Positions 54,445 to 64,000 of a stretch of DNA of 64,000 bases are shown here, in pieces. The stretch is taken from assembly GCA_035539215.1 (NCBI GenBank), contig DATLIX010000106.1, positions 1-64,000 on the forward strand. The letters are read 5' to 3'. This DNA is from Dongia_B sp035539215. GTDB taxonomy: Bacteria > Pseudomonadota > Alphaproteobacteria > Dongiales > Dongiaceae. The notes under the pieces are model-generated. The model was not told the DNA's origin and made no database searches. It worked only from the letters and a program-made list of their open reading frames with translations. Position 1 is the first letter of the stretch. Every line of letters starts with the position of its first letter. The position numbers were made by a program, and so were the translations under genes.

Positions 54445-55254
54445 TCAGCTGTTGTCGCTGTCGCCACCGTTGAAGAGGCCGCCGAGCAAGCCGCCGATGA
54501 CGGCGCCGGCCCCGCCGGCTACCGCGCCACCGAGGGCACTGCCGGTGGCGGTTGAGCCGCCTTCACCGCGGCCGGGCAGGTGACGGCCGATCTCCTCGGC
54601 GAGGTTCATGATCGGCATGCTTTGCAGCCAGACCTTGCCGGGGCCGCGCAATTCGGCCAGGAACAGGCCCTCGCCACCGAACAGGACATTGCGGAAGCCG
54701 CGTATCATGCGGATGTCGAACTGGATGCCGGGCGTCTGCACGCCGACATGACCGACATGGACCAGTAGGGTGTCGTCGCGGTCGAGATCCTTCTCGACGA
54801 CCTCGCCGGAAAGATCGAGCCAGACCGTGCCGGGGCCGGTGACTTTTTGCAGGATGAATCCCTCGCCGCCGAACAGCCCGGCGCCGAGGCGCTGCTGGAA
54901 GGCAAGCTCGAGCGTCACTGATTTCTCGGCACAAAGGAAGGTTTCCTTGCGGCAGATCAGGCTTTCGCCGGCGGCGAGTTCGCGGGCGATGATGGTGCCC
55001 GGAAAACGCGGCGCGAAGGCGACATGGCCGGGCTTCGCCGCGGCAGCGCCGTCGGCGGTGAAATTGGTGACGAAGAAGCTGCCGCCGCCCAGGCTGCGCT
55101 TCAACCCGGCGAAGAAGCCGCCGCCGGTATTGGTCTCCATATTGATCCGGTCGTTCATCCAGGCCACCGCATGGGTCTGGCTATAGACCGTCTCGCCCGG
55201 CGCAAGGTCGATCTCCACCGTCTGCATGGTGGTGCCGGAAATCTGGTATTTCAT
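54445..55254 (-). CDS. AIM24/TIGR00266-family protein
   Basis: 269 residues. Starts MKYQISGTTMQTVEIDLAPGETV with GGGGAGAG upstream of ATG 55254. It has the characteristic duplicated beta-roll: LAAGESLICRKETFLCAE and LFGGEGFILQKVTGPGTVWL, then VLFGGEGLFLAELRGPGKVWL. The C-terminal 50 residues turn Gly/Ala-rich (GGAVAGGAGAVIGGLLGGLF), like a membrane-associating tail. Function in bacteria is unknown; mitochondrial Aim24 is linked to cristae organisation. Cytosolic or membrane-peripheral. Confidence 0.88.
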   Translation of the reverse strand: MKYQISGTTMQTVEIDLAPGETVYSQTHAVAWMNDRINMETNTGGGFFAGLKRSLGGGSFFVTNFTADGAAAAKPGHVAFAPRFPGTIIARELAAGESLICRKETFLCAEKSVTLELAFQQRLGAGLFGGEGFILQKVTGPGTVWLDLSGEVVEKDLDRDDTLLVHVGHVGVQTPGIQFDIRMIRGFRNVLFGGEGLFLAELRGPGKVWLQSMPIMNLAEEIGRHLPGRGEGGSTATGSALGGAVAGGAGAVIGGLLGGLFNGGDSDNS

Positions 55255-55501
55255 CGCGTCTCTCCCCACAGTGACGGCGCGCCTGGATGGCATGGACCGC
55301 GCGACGGCGATTCTGCCACAGGTCGATCCGGAAGGGGAAGGCGGCGCGCGGGGGGCAGCGCCGCGGCAAGCCGCAGGTGCGGGTCGTCGCGGCCGCGGCG
55401 ATGCACCGGCCTGGCACAAATTCTTCCCGGCCGGGAATGGCGTCCGGCTGACGGCAACGGCGGCGCCGTCGTTCCTGTCGGAATGAGCACCGGCAAGCCT
55501 G

Positions 55502-55538
55502 AAAAAGCGGCCGGCCCGTCATCTCCGACCGGCCGGCC
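55502..55538 (-). terminator. Rho-independent terminator of the secreted-repeat gene
   Basis: On the minus strand, GGCCGGCCGGTC pairs with GACGGGCCGGCC (11 of 12) around a 6-nt loop, followed by GC and five T residues (A residues 55502-55506 on the plus strand). It lies 45-80 bp beyond the gene's stop codon at 55583. Confidence 0.85.
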
Positions 55539-55582
55539 AGGTCAACCCGCTTGGGGCGGGGGCAGCTGTCATACCATCGGTG

Positions 55583-55984
55583 CTATTCCATCACCGCATG
55601 CCAGACGTTGTTCTTCTTGTCGCCCATGGCGTCGCCGGGCTTGGCGTCATTCTTGAAGGTATAGAGCGGCTTGCCGCTATCGGCCCATTGCAGCGAGCCG
55701 TCATCGCGCTTGATGATGGTAAGGTCGCCGACCGGCTTGTCGTCGGCCGTCGCGGCGGCGGGCGGCCAGTATTCGGCGCATTCGCCGTTGCAATTGGACT
55801 TGCCCGCCGCGTCCTTGTCGAAGGTATAGAGCGTCATGCCCTTGGCATCGGTCAGCACCTTGCCGATGCTGCTGTCGGCCGGCTTGAAGGGGCCGTAATC
55901 CTCGGCCCGGGCGGCCACCGAAGCGGTGATGAAAGACGCAAACAGAAGCGCCGCGAAGATCTTGATCTCACTCGCATGTGTCAT
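55583..55984 (-). CDS. Secreted-repeat (COG4315) periplasmic protein
   Basis: 133 residues. A Sec signal peptide (IKIFAALLFASFITASVAARA) is followed by two copies of the Secreted_repeat motif: GMTLYTFDKDAAGKSNCNGECAEYWPP and SGKPLYTFKNDAKPGDA. The Cys pair in SNCNGEC probably forms a disulfide or binds a ligand. The family is exported and of unknown function. AAGGAGG lies just before the ATG at 55984, and a strong terminator follows. Confidence 0.9.
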   Translation of the reverse strand: MTHASEIKIFAALLFASFITASVAARAEDYGPFKPADSSIGKVLTDAKGMTLYTFDKDAAGKSNCNGECAEYWPPAAATADDKPVGDLTIIKRDDGSLQWADSGKPLYTFKNDAKPGDAMGDKKNNVWHAVME

Positions 55985-56693
55985 GTCGTTCCTCCTTGCG
56001 GATGTCGCTCCGGTTCGGATCGATCCGACCTGGCCGTTGCATCCGAATTTTCGTTATCAACATCGTGCGGCGGATGCCCGGCTGCGGGGTCCGGTCATGC
56101 TGCCGTCGTGGTCGCGATCATCGTTCCGCATGGCCGTTGTGCATGGCCCTCGTGCTGCCCAGGCGCTGCCCGGGTACTGCCCAGGACATCCACCGATGGC
56201 ATGCACTGCGGATTATGCCTGCGCGATCGATATACCGACCGCCTCAGTGCGGCGATTATTCCGTGACCGCTGCAATATCCCGCAGCTGCATCACCCGGTG
56301 TGACCCCGGCCCGCTGTATGCGTGGCGCATTAGCAATGATTACTTTGATGCGAAGATGACGAAACGATTGCACGCATCCGCTGCCGAATGATAGCATCGC
56401 CATTAACCGCCAAAGCGTAAAACCACAGCATCAGACCAGAGCATCAGACAGGTCGGGGACGGCGATTGCCAGCAGGACGACCATGCAAGGCGGGCTCGGT
56501 TTATCCCGCTGCTTCTGCTGATTGACCGCGACAAGACGCCGAACGCCACCGATAGAAATGCCGATCCGGATCGACGCCGGAATCGCCGCCGCCGGGATCG
56601 ACGCCGGAATCGACCGTCGTGTCCCGACGTGGAGCATGATCGCAAGCGCGCAGACTTGCCTTGAGAGAATTCCGCTTTGCAGGGGGTGAGGGG
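55985..56693. other. 709-bp intergenic region with an 18-bp direct repeat
   Basis: No gene is supported. GGATCGACGCCGGAATCG occurs at 56568-56585 and again at 56595-56612, 27 bp apart start to start. The ribosome site of the next gene (GGGGGTGAGGGG) is at the right edge. Confidence 0.55.
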
Positions 56694-58001
56694 ATGAGAG
56701 GCTTAAAAATCTGCGGCGCGGCCCTGGTCGCGACCATGCTGGGTGCCTGCAGCACCAGCGATTTCCGGGTCGAGCGCCACGAGCTTGGCACCTCACAGAC
56801 CCTGGCGACCGATGCCGGGGCACGATTGGTGACGGCGACGCCGATCGTGGGGACGGTCGACAGTACCGGCCGTTTTAAGCCGCATCAGATCAACTGCGCC
56901 GAGCCCAGCCCCGATGTGGCCAAGGCGATCCAGGCGGCTTTCAGTTCCGGCATTTCCCTCGATGTGTCCGGCCAGTCGCCGAACATGCCGGCGGATATGC
57001 AGGCGAAGCTCGCCAATGCAATCGCCGCGTCGCGCAGCGAGGCGCTGGCGCAATTGACCGAACGGTTGCCGACCATTCAGCTGCTGCGCGACGGTCTCTT
57101 CCGTGCTTGCGAGGCCTATGCCAATGGCACGCTGTCGCCGATCAGCTATTCGCTGGTGTTGAGCCGCTATGGCGACACCATGGTGACCATGCTGGGGTCG
57201 GAATTGATCGCCGGCAATTACGGCCGTCAATTGGCGACGCTCGGCGGCACCTCTGAGGCGCATTCGACGGCGACGCTCAATGGAGCAGCGGGCGACAAGA
57301 ATGCCGCGGTCGGCGCCACGACAGGCGGCGGCAATGGCGCGGCGGCGGGTGACGTGACGGCCGGCAACACGACGGGCAACAACACGACGGGCGACAATAC
57401 GGCTGCCGACAACACCGGCGCGGGCGGCGCGGCGGCACCGGCCGGCGCAGCACCCGAGACGCTCTCGGGCGATGCCAATACCAAGACCGTTGCGACCGCC
57501 TCGGCCGTTCAGGGCAACAAGACCGCGCCATCCGATATGACGGCGGACAGGGCGCGGATTCAGGCTGAAATTGTCGAGGCCTATCTGACGTCGCCGAGCC
57601 CCAATGCACTGCTGACCGCCTGCATCACGGCGCTCGATCGCGCGCCGGCCTCAATTCCCGACGGCCATTCGCAATTTGCCCTTGCCTGCCTCGGCCAGCC
57701 GGGCATGCCGGGATTGCTGCAGCAATCGGTCAGCCTGATGGCCGGCCAGCTCGCGGCCGAACGTGACCTCGCCATGGTCAAGGTACGCCAGCAGGGCGCC
57801 GTCACGCCAAACCTGGTCGATCAGGTGGTGGCAGCGCAGGCTGAATTGAAGCGTCGCGGCCTCTATAGCGGCCAGATCGACGGCCTCGCGGCCGGCAGGA
57901 CGATCGACGCGGTACGGAAATTCCAGGCCGCCAATGGCCTGCCGGCTACCGGCCTCTTGGACCCGGCGACGCTGAAATTGCTGCTGCCGCAGCAGGGGTG
58001 A
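56694..58001 (+). CDS. Lipoprotein with C-terminal peptidoglycan-binding domain
   Basis: 435 residues. Signal and lipobox: ICGAALVATMLGACSTS (Cys near residue 18). A helical region to about 190, then a 60-residue Gly/Asn/Thr/Ala-rich linker (TTGNNTTGDNTAADNTGAGG), a second helical part, and a PG_binding_1 domain at the end (AELKRRGLYSGQIDGLAAGRTIDAVRKFQAANGLPATGLLDPATLKLLL, in parts). It would tether the outer membrane to the cell wall. Start ATG 56694 with a strong ribosome site; the frame opens earlier at 56661. Confidence 0.87.
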   Translation: MRGLKICGAALVATMLGACSTSDFRVERHELGTSQTLATDAGARLVTATPIVGTVDSTGRFKPHQINCAEPSPDVAKAIQAAFSSGISLDVSGQSPNMPADMQAKLANAIAASRSEALAQLTERLPTIQLLRDGLFRACEAYANGTLSPISYSLVLSRYGDTMVTMLGSELIAGNYGRQLATLGGTSEAHSTATLNGAAGDKNAAVGATTGGGNGAAAGDVTAGNTTGNNTTGDNTAADNTGAGGAAAPAGAAPETLSGDANTKTVATASAVQGNKTAPSDMTADRARIQAEIVEAYLTSPSPNALLTACITALDRAPASIPDGHSQFALACLGQPGMPGLLQQSVSLMAGQLAAERDLAMVKVRQQGAVTPNLVDQVVAAQAELKRRGLYSGQIDGLAAGRTIDAVRKFQAANGLPATGLLDPATLKLLLPQQG

Positions 58002-58082
58002 ATATCTGCCGCGCGGATCGCCCGTGCCCGGCGGATCGGTCAGTTTCCTCCGCTCCGACCTGATCCTGTCCATGCGAGAGAG

Positions 58083-58115
58083 GATGGTGGCTGGCTGTAT
58101 GCGGCAGCCGCCATC
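58083..58115. terminator. Hairpin between convergent genes
   Basis: GATGGTGGCTG (58083-58093) pairs with CAGCCGCCATC (58105-58115) with one wobble, 11-nt loop. It ends right at the PAS_5 stop codon at 58116. No T tract. Confidence 0.45.
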
Positions 58116-58640
58116 TCAGCGCCGCGGGGTCACCGGATTGAGGTCGGGGATCGCCAAGTGGTCGAGGTCCTCATAGGCCTCGATGGCGATGAAGCTGCCG
58201 GCCGGATCGTCGCCACGCAGCAGCGGCAGAATGGCGAATTCATAGCTGGTATGGGTGCCGTCGGTCAGATGCAGCTCATTGACGCCGACGACGCCGACAT
58301 GCTGTCCATGGATGTAGCGATAGCAATCCGCCCATTCGATGCTGTCGCGATCACTATAGCCGAGTTCGTCGAGATACTGGCCGGTGAAATCGTGGCGGCT
58401 GAAATCCGCGACCGCCGTGCCGACCAGGCGGAACAGCACACGGAAGGGGTCGGTCTCGATATCGCCCAGCAGGATGAAGGGCAGGATCGGCTTGATGGCG
58501 GCGGGATCGATCTCGGTGCGCCGCGGCGGCATGTCGTCCCGGTGACTGGCCCGCCAATAGGCGAACAGGCTGCGCGTCGAGTTCATCCGGGCTTGGCTGG
58601 TGTCTTCGAAGACCGCGAAGCCTTCCGGTTGTATCTGCAT
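58116..58640 (-). CDS. PAS_5-family protein, second copy
   Basis: 174 residues. Layout: LFAYWRASHRDDMPPRRTEIDP, IKPILPFILLGDIETDPFRVLFRLVGTAVAD, then YRYIHGQHVGVVGVNELHL and FAILPLLRGDDPAG. This is the same PAS_5 fold as the gene at 18652. Cytosolic; unknown ligand. The ATG at 58640 lies within a frame that reaches 58839, but the extra part is unlike the family. It converges with the peptidoglycan-binding lipoprotein. Confidence 0.85.
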   Translation of the reverse strand: MQIQPEGFAVFEDTSQARMNSTRSLFAYWRASHRDDMPPRRTEIDPAAIKPILPFILLGDIETDPFRVLFRLVGTAVADFSRHDFTGQYLDELGYSDRDSIEWADCYRYIHGQHVGVVGVNELHLTDGTHTSYEFAILPLLRGDDPAGSFIAIEAYEDLDHLAIPDLNPVTPRR

Positions 58641-58900
58641 GATCCTGAGTCTGGCTCCAGAAAAATGGATCGGCGAAGCTGCGCCGGTCCGACGACCCGG
58701 CTTGGATGTCGCTCGCCCTCGGCAACTTAGAACGCCAATGACGTGGGGGGAAGTTCCATCTGCCCGCTGGCCTGACGGCGGATTGCCGCGGCGTGATCGA
58801 TACCGCGGCTTGCCGGCATCGATGCCCGATATCTCGCATTTTATGTTTCCGCCCGTTTGATGCTGCCGTAGGCCCGGTCAGTCTGCTGTCGCCCTATATC

Positions 58901-58975
58901 GATCCGCTACGGGCCGATCCACCACGGGCCGATCCACCACGGGCCGATCCATTACGGGCCGATCCACTGCGACCG
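58901..58975. repeat. 15-bp tandem repeat, about five copies
   Basis: Units GATCCGCTACGGGCC (58901), GATCCACCACGGGCC (58916 and 58931), GATCCATTACGGGCC (58946), and a decayed GATCCACTGCGACCG (58961-58975). It lies in the 546-bp spacer 58641-59186, which otherwise shows nothing recognisable. Confidence 0.85.
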
Positions 58976-59186
58976 GTCGGTCCGCCGCGACCGGAAGGTT
59001 CGTCGCGGCTTCCGGGCGCCGCCCCGACACGGGTGGCGGAATACGGTTGCCGGACTCCGGGCCGCGATGCGTGCGGTGCCACGCTTTGCCGCATCCAAAA
59101 GTATGCGAGTGGCTTGCCAGCCGCCGCCGCCGACACTAACGTGACGGCATCTGCTGATCACTTAAGCCGCGCTGTGGAGGTCTTCC

Positions 59187-59732
59187 ATGTTTGAAGGGCG
59201 CCTTTCCAAATATGTCAGGGTTCTGGCTGTCGTCGCCACGATCCAGTTTGCCGCCGCCGGCACCGCCGTCCCGACCGACAGCGCCTTCGCCGACCAGGCC
59301 GTCACCAGCCAGCCGCTGCCTGCCCAGACGAATGGGGCCGCGAATAGTGGCGCGCAGGGAAACGGTACACAGGCCAATAGCGGCCAGATGAATGGCAGTC
59401 AGATGACCGGGACGCAAGGCAGCCCGACCGGCAACCTGCATATCTGTAACGCCGATGAAATAACCTCGATCCCGGAGCTGCAATCCGACTCCGCCTATGA
59501 TTGCATCAACGCGCAGAACTATGACGAAACGCCGAAGGCGCTGATGTGCGGTAACGCCGGCAAGGCCTTTTGCTGCACCCAGAATGTCGACCAGCTCGGC
59601 AAATGCACGCCGATCCTCGGCGGCAAGAAACGCTCCGCCCCGCTGCACGAGCCGATGACGCCCAAAGGCGAGCCCGGCTCCATGGAGAATCCGCCGGCGG
59701 AAAACATGCCGATGGAGAACACGCAGCCGTAA
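59187..59732 (+). CDS. Small secreted Cys-containing protein with Asn/Gly/Gln-rich linker
   Basis: 181 residues, family not recognised. Signal peptide (VLAVVATIQFAAAGTAVPTDSAFA, cleavage near FA|DQ), then a low-complexity linker (NGAANSGAQGNGTQANSGQM), then a compact core of about 75 residues with Cys in HICNADE, YDCINAQ, MCGNAGKAFCCTQN and KCTP (six Cys, likely disulfides). The end is Pro/Glu/Met-rich. GGAGG lies before the ATG at 59187. Probably periplasmic or extracellular. Confidence 0.72.
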   Translation: MFEGRLSKYVRVLAVVATIQFAAAGTAVPTDSAFADQAVTSQPLPAQTNGAANSGAQGNGTQANSGQMNGSQMTGTQGSPTGNLHICNADEITSIPELQSDSAYDCINAQNYDETPKALMCGNAGKAFCCTQNVDQLGKCTPILGGKKRSAPLHEPMTPKGEPGSMENPPAENMPMENTQP

Positions 59733-60310
59733 CAAAGGCAGCGAGGCGTTTCGCTCGGTGTTCCTTCATGTGACGGGACGCGGCATGCTTCTCACGCAAT
59801 CCTGATCGGCGTCGCCGGCGGCTGCCTTGCACCATCCGTGAACCGGCGTTACCGTTCGCCTCCGTCTTGTCGGAAAGCATCGCGCGACTCGGCGGGTTTG
59901 CGCTCTCCCTTTGCACGTCCTGGTGCCGCCCGCGGGTGCACGTCGAGGTATGCAGCTGACGCGTGAGCAAATGAACGGGATGGGCGTATAGGTAAATAAA
60001 ACTTTTGCCGCGAACAGGACTCTCGTTCTTCAGCCGTTGGATGATGATCGCGAGAGACTGATTGCGTGATCGTCCGTTTGCAGCAAGCCTGATCGCCGCC
60101 GGTCATCCGTATAAGGGTCATCCGTGTAAGGGCAGCATCTCCGGACGGCGCACCTGCGGGGTTGATGCCCGCCGGGTGGCGATGCCGGAAACGTCACGAT
60201 CGCTCATGGCGGGCCCGGTCAGTTGCCGGGGCCAGATCGCGAGAGCCTCGCAGCCAAGGATCGCCGGACCTCATCCGGAAAGTAGTGCAGGAAGTATCCG
60301 GGAAATATCG
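59733..60310 (+). other. 578-bp spacer before the ABC exporter, with a short duplication
   Basis: A 15-bp unit is duplicated: GGTCATCCGTATAAG (60101-60115) and GGTCATCCGTGTAAG (60116-60130). The frame of the ABC exporter is open from 60062 but its family similarity starts at 60311. No other feature recognised. Confidence 0.5.
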
Positions 60311-62209
<1,899 letters not shown>

Positions 62210-62270
62210 GGGCGCCGATACCTGCCCCCGACACCGCTCGCGCTCTATCTCCCTCATTCAGTTTGCCCGT

Positions 62271-62305
62271 TGCCCCTCTCCGGCGGGGGGCCGGGGTGAG
62301 GGGCA
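62271..62305. repeat. GC-rich palindrome between convergent genes
   Basis: TGCCCCTCTCCGGC (62271-62284) folds against GCCGGGGTGAGGGGCA (62290-62305) with a GGGGG loop. This form resembles dispersed intergenic palindromes of alphaproteobacteria, and may also end transcription from both sides. No T tract on either strand. Confidence 0.55.
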
Positions 62306-62432
62306 AAAATGCCGAGATGCTTTCCCGCGTCGCAACTGACCGGACAGCAGCGGACTTGATCCGGGCGTCCGTATTCGCGGCGGGCGGGGCAGCAGTTCGG
62401 CGCAGGACAGCGGAAGGGCGCGGCCTCCGGCC

Positions 62433-62861
62433 TCACGGCCCCCGCAGGATGTCCAGCGTCGCCGTATCCGCCTTGCCGCCGCAATATTTCGCCAGCGCCG
62501 CCTGGAAGATCGGATCGGCGCCGGGTATCTGGGCGAACAGCGTCATGCAGGAACGGAACTTGACGGCGTCGACCGTGCCGAAGATTTCCTCGAGGGTACG
62601 ATGTTCCACCGCCATCACCAGGCGGCAGCATTCCAGCAGCCGGCTCCCCAGCACCGGATGGCCGAGATAGGCGATGGCCTCGGCGAGATTGGCGATGGCG
62701 TATCTGCGCGACATGGCGCTGAGCCCGAGCCCGGCGATCTGCGGAAAGACGAACCACATCCAGTGACTGCGCTTCTGCCCGGCGCGCAATTCGGCGCGGA
62801 CCTGATCGAAGATCGGGTCCTGGGCTTCGCCAAAACGTTGAAGCTCGTCAGGGTTCGTCAT
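62433..62861 (-). CDS. DUF1810 family protein
   Basis: 142 residues. Typical pattern: NPDELQRFGEAQDPIFDQVRAELRAGQKRSHWMWFVFPQIAGLG (read in parts), then AIAYLGHPVLGSRLLECCRLV and the end ADTATLDILRGP. Function unknown; the family resembles calpastatin-like DUF1810 proteins and is cytosolic. ATG 62861 starts the conserved part; the frame extends to 62903 without family similarity. It converges with the ABC exporter. Confidence 0.88.
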   Translation of the reverse strand: MTNPDELQRFGEAQDPIFDQVRAELRAGQKRSHWMWFVFPQIAGLGLSAMSRRYAIANLAEAIAYLGHPVLGSRLLECCRLVMAVEHRTLEEIFGTVDAVKFRSCMTLFAQIPGADPIFQAALAKYCGGKADTATLDILRGP

Positions 62862-62991
62862 GGCTGGCTGCCGGCCTGAGCGGAAAAGAAGCAATCTCCG
62901 CATAGCCTAGGCCCGTTTGAGGCCATTGTCATCCCGTGGGCTTTCCGGTCAAATCACCGGCATTGTGTGAATTGGCGACAGGTTGCGGCGC

Positions 62992-64000
62992 ATGACCGGC
63001 GACACCGATCTCGATCTCGGCACCTTTGACTACATCATCGTCGGCGCCGGCACGGCGGGGTGCCTGCTGGCGAACCGGCTGTCGGCCGACCCGCAAGTGT
63101 CGGTTCTGCTGCTGGAGGCCGGCGGGCGCGACAACTATGTCTGGATTCATATTCCGGTCGGCTATCTTTATTGCATCAACAATCCCCGCACCGACTGGTG
63201 TTTCAAGACCGAGGCGGAGCGTGGCCTTAACGGCCGCGCCATCGGCTATCCGCGCGGCAAGGTCCTGGGCGGCTGTTCATCGATCAACGGCATGATCTAT
63301 ATGCGCGGCCAGGCGCGGGATTACGACCACTGGCGCCAGCTCGGCAATGCCGGCTGGGCCTGGGATGACGTGCTGCCCTTCTTCAAGCAGCATGAGGATT
63401 TCGTCGCCGACGACAACAATGCCGACGATCCGCTGCATGGACGCGGCGGCGAACTCCGGGTCGAAAAGCAGCGCCTGCATTGGCCGATCCTGGATTCCTT
63501 CCGCGACGCGGCGGTGGAGGCCGGCATTCCCCGGGTGCGCGATTTCAATCGCGGCGACAATACCGGCATCGCCTATTTCCAGGTGACGCAGCGCGGCGGC
63601 ATCCGCGTCAATGCCGCCAAGGCTTTCCTCAAGCCGGCGCGGCGGCGCGCCAATCTGCGCATCGTCACGGCGGCGCATGCGGCCCGCGTGCTGATCGAGA
63701 ACAGGCGCGCCGCCGGTATCGCCCTCACCGTGGCGGGCCGGCCGGCCAAGGCGCAAGCGCGCGGCGAGGTGATCCTGGCGGCCGGCGCCATCGGCTCGCC
63801 GCAGCTGCTGGAACTCTCAGGCATCGGTCAGGCGTCGCGGCTGCGCGATCTCGGCATCGCACCGCTGCACGATCTCCCCGGCGTCGGCGAGAACCTGCAG
63901 GATCATCTGCAGTTGCGGATGATCTACAAGATCGCCAATGCGCTAACCCTGAACGAGCGCGCCGGCAATCTGCGCGGCAAGGCGCGGATCGCGCTGGAAT
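62992..64000 (+). CDS. GMC-family FAD oxidoreductase, 3' end outside window
   Basis: 336 residues visible. Choline dehydrogenase/glucose oxidase-type flavoprotein that oxidises an alcohol. FAD motif DYIIVGAGTAGCLLANRLS (13-31), then LLLEAGG, GMC signature 1 around GYPRGKVLGGCSSINGMIYM (85-104), and signature 2 GAIGSPQLLELSGIG near 265-279. The substrate is not identifiable; BetA-like alcohol dehydrogenases in this subgroup use varied primary alcohols. The gene runs past base 64000 and is open to the end. Start ATG 62992, with a weak ribosome site. Confidence 0.92.
   Translation, partial: MTGDTDLDLGTFDYIIVGAGTAGCLLANRLSADPQVSVLLLEAGGRDNYVWIHIPVGYLYCINNPRTDWCFKTEAERGLNGRAIGYPRGKVLGGCSSINGMIYMRGQARDYDHWRQLGNAGWAWDDVLPFFKQHEDFVADDNNADDPLHGRGGELRVEKQRLHWPILDSFRDAAVEAGIPRVRDFNRGDNTGIAYFQVTQRGGIRVNAAKAFLKPARRRANLRIVTAAHAARVLIENRRAAGIALTVAGRPAKAQARGEVILAAGAIGSPQLLELSGIGQASRLRDLGIAPLHDLPGVGENLQDHLQLRMIYKIANALTLNERAGNLRGKARIALE

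Noticed and set aside
54445..55419. N-terminal extension of the AIM24-like gene
   Set aside because: Extra residues are Pro/Arg-rich and the strong ribosome site fits the later ATG at 55254.
58901..58975. Tandem repeats as a CRISPR array
   Set aside because: Units are 15 bp, directly adjacent with no spacers, and no cas gene is present.

Overview
The window is GC-rich and densely coded, with genes on both strands. It looks like part of an alphaproteobacterial chromosome. Many PAS/GGDEF/chemoreceptor proteins, two PAS_5-family proteins, a bacterial Rsm22-like protein and a kinase-aminotransferase fusion point to Rhodospirillales, but no rRNA or other marker fixes the genus. I found no tRNA, rRNA, CRISPR array, transposase or phage gene.

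Layout. 1-2083: end of a sugar ABC transporter operon (permease, binding protein, strong terminator). 2359-7617: two related diguanylate cyclases. 7651-12189: aldehyde oxidation module (DUF779 protein, aldehyde dehydrogenase, divergent AcoR-type sigma-54 activator). 12329-17208: histidine kinase, globin-coupled chemoreceptor, and a LuxR/PAS regulator with a degenerate receiver. 17244-20598: flavin-dependent dehydrogenase-like enzyme, PAS_5 protein, Rsm22-like protein. 21336-28936: a soluble PAS-PAS chemoreceptor, then three tandem membrane chemoreceptors of exactly 558 residues each. 28991-36910: MFS exporter, small secreted protein, metallophosphatase, an ABC exporter membrane domain with no ATPase behind a perfect FNR/FixK-type box, an orphan binding protein, a GFA protein and a membrane protein. 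37152-39548: a kinase fused to a class III aminotransferase-fold enzyme.

39953-44942 is an arsenic island: arsR-arsC-acr3 faces MFS, flavoprotein and a second arsR. Three 20-bp palindromes of form ATTTC-N10-GAAAT sit at its three promoters, which suggests one regulatory circuit. Its right flank holds the 3' remnant of a LysR-type gene.

45359-64000 is mostly envelope and signalling genes: DUF2188 protein, lipoproteins, two hybrid-domain histidine kinases, a TPR protein, an AraC regulator, an AIM24-like protein, a secreted-repeat protein, a peptidoglycan-binding lipoprotein, a second PAS_5 protein, an ABC exporter, a DUF1810 protein and the start of a GMC oxidoreductase. Short 15-20 bp tandem duplications recur in intergenic DNA, and several signalling proteins carry low-complexity insertions inside conserved domains. 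Start codons were chosen by ribosome binding site, signal peptide or domain onset; uncertain ones are flagged.
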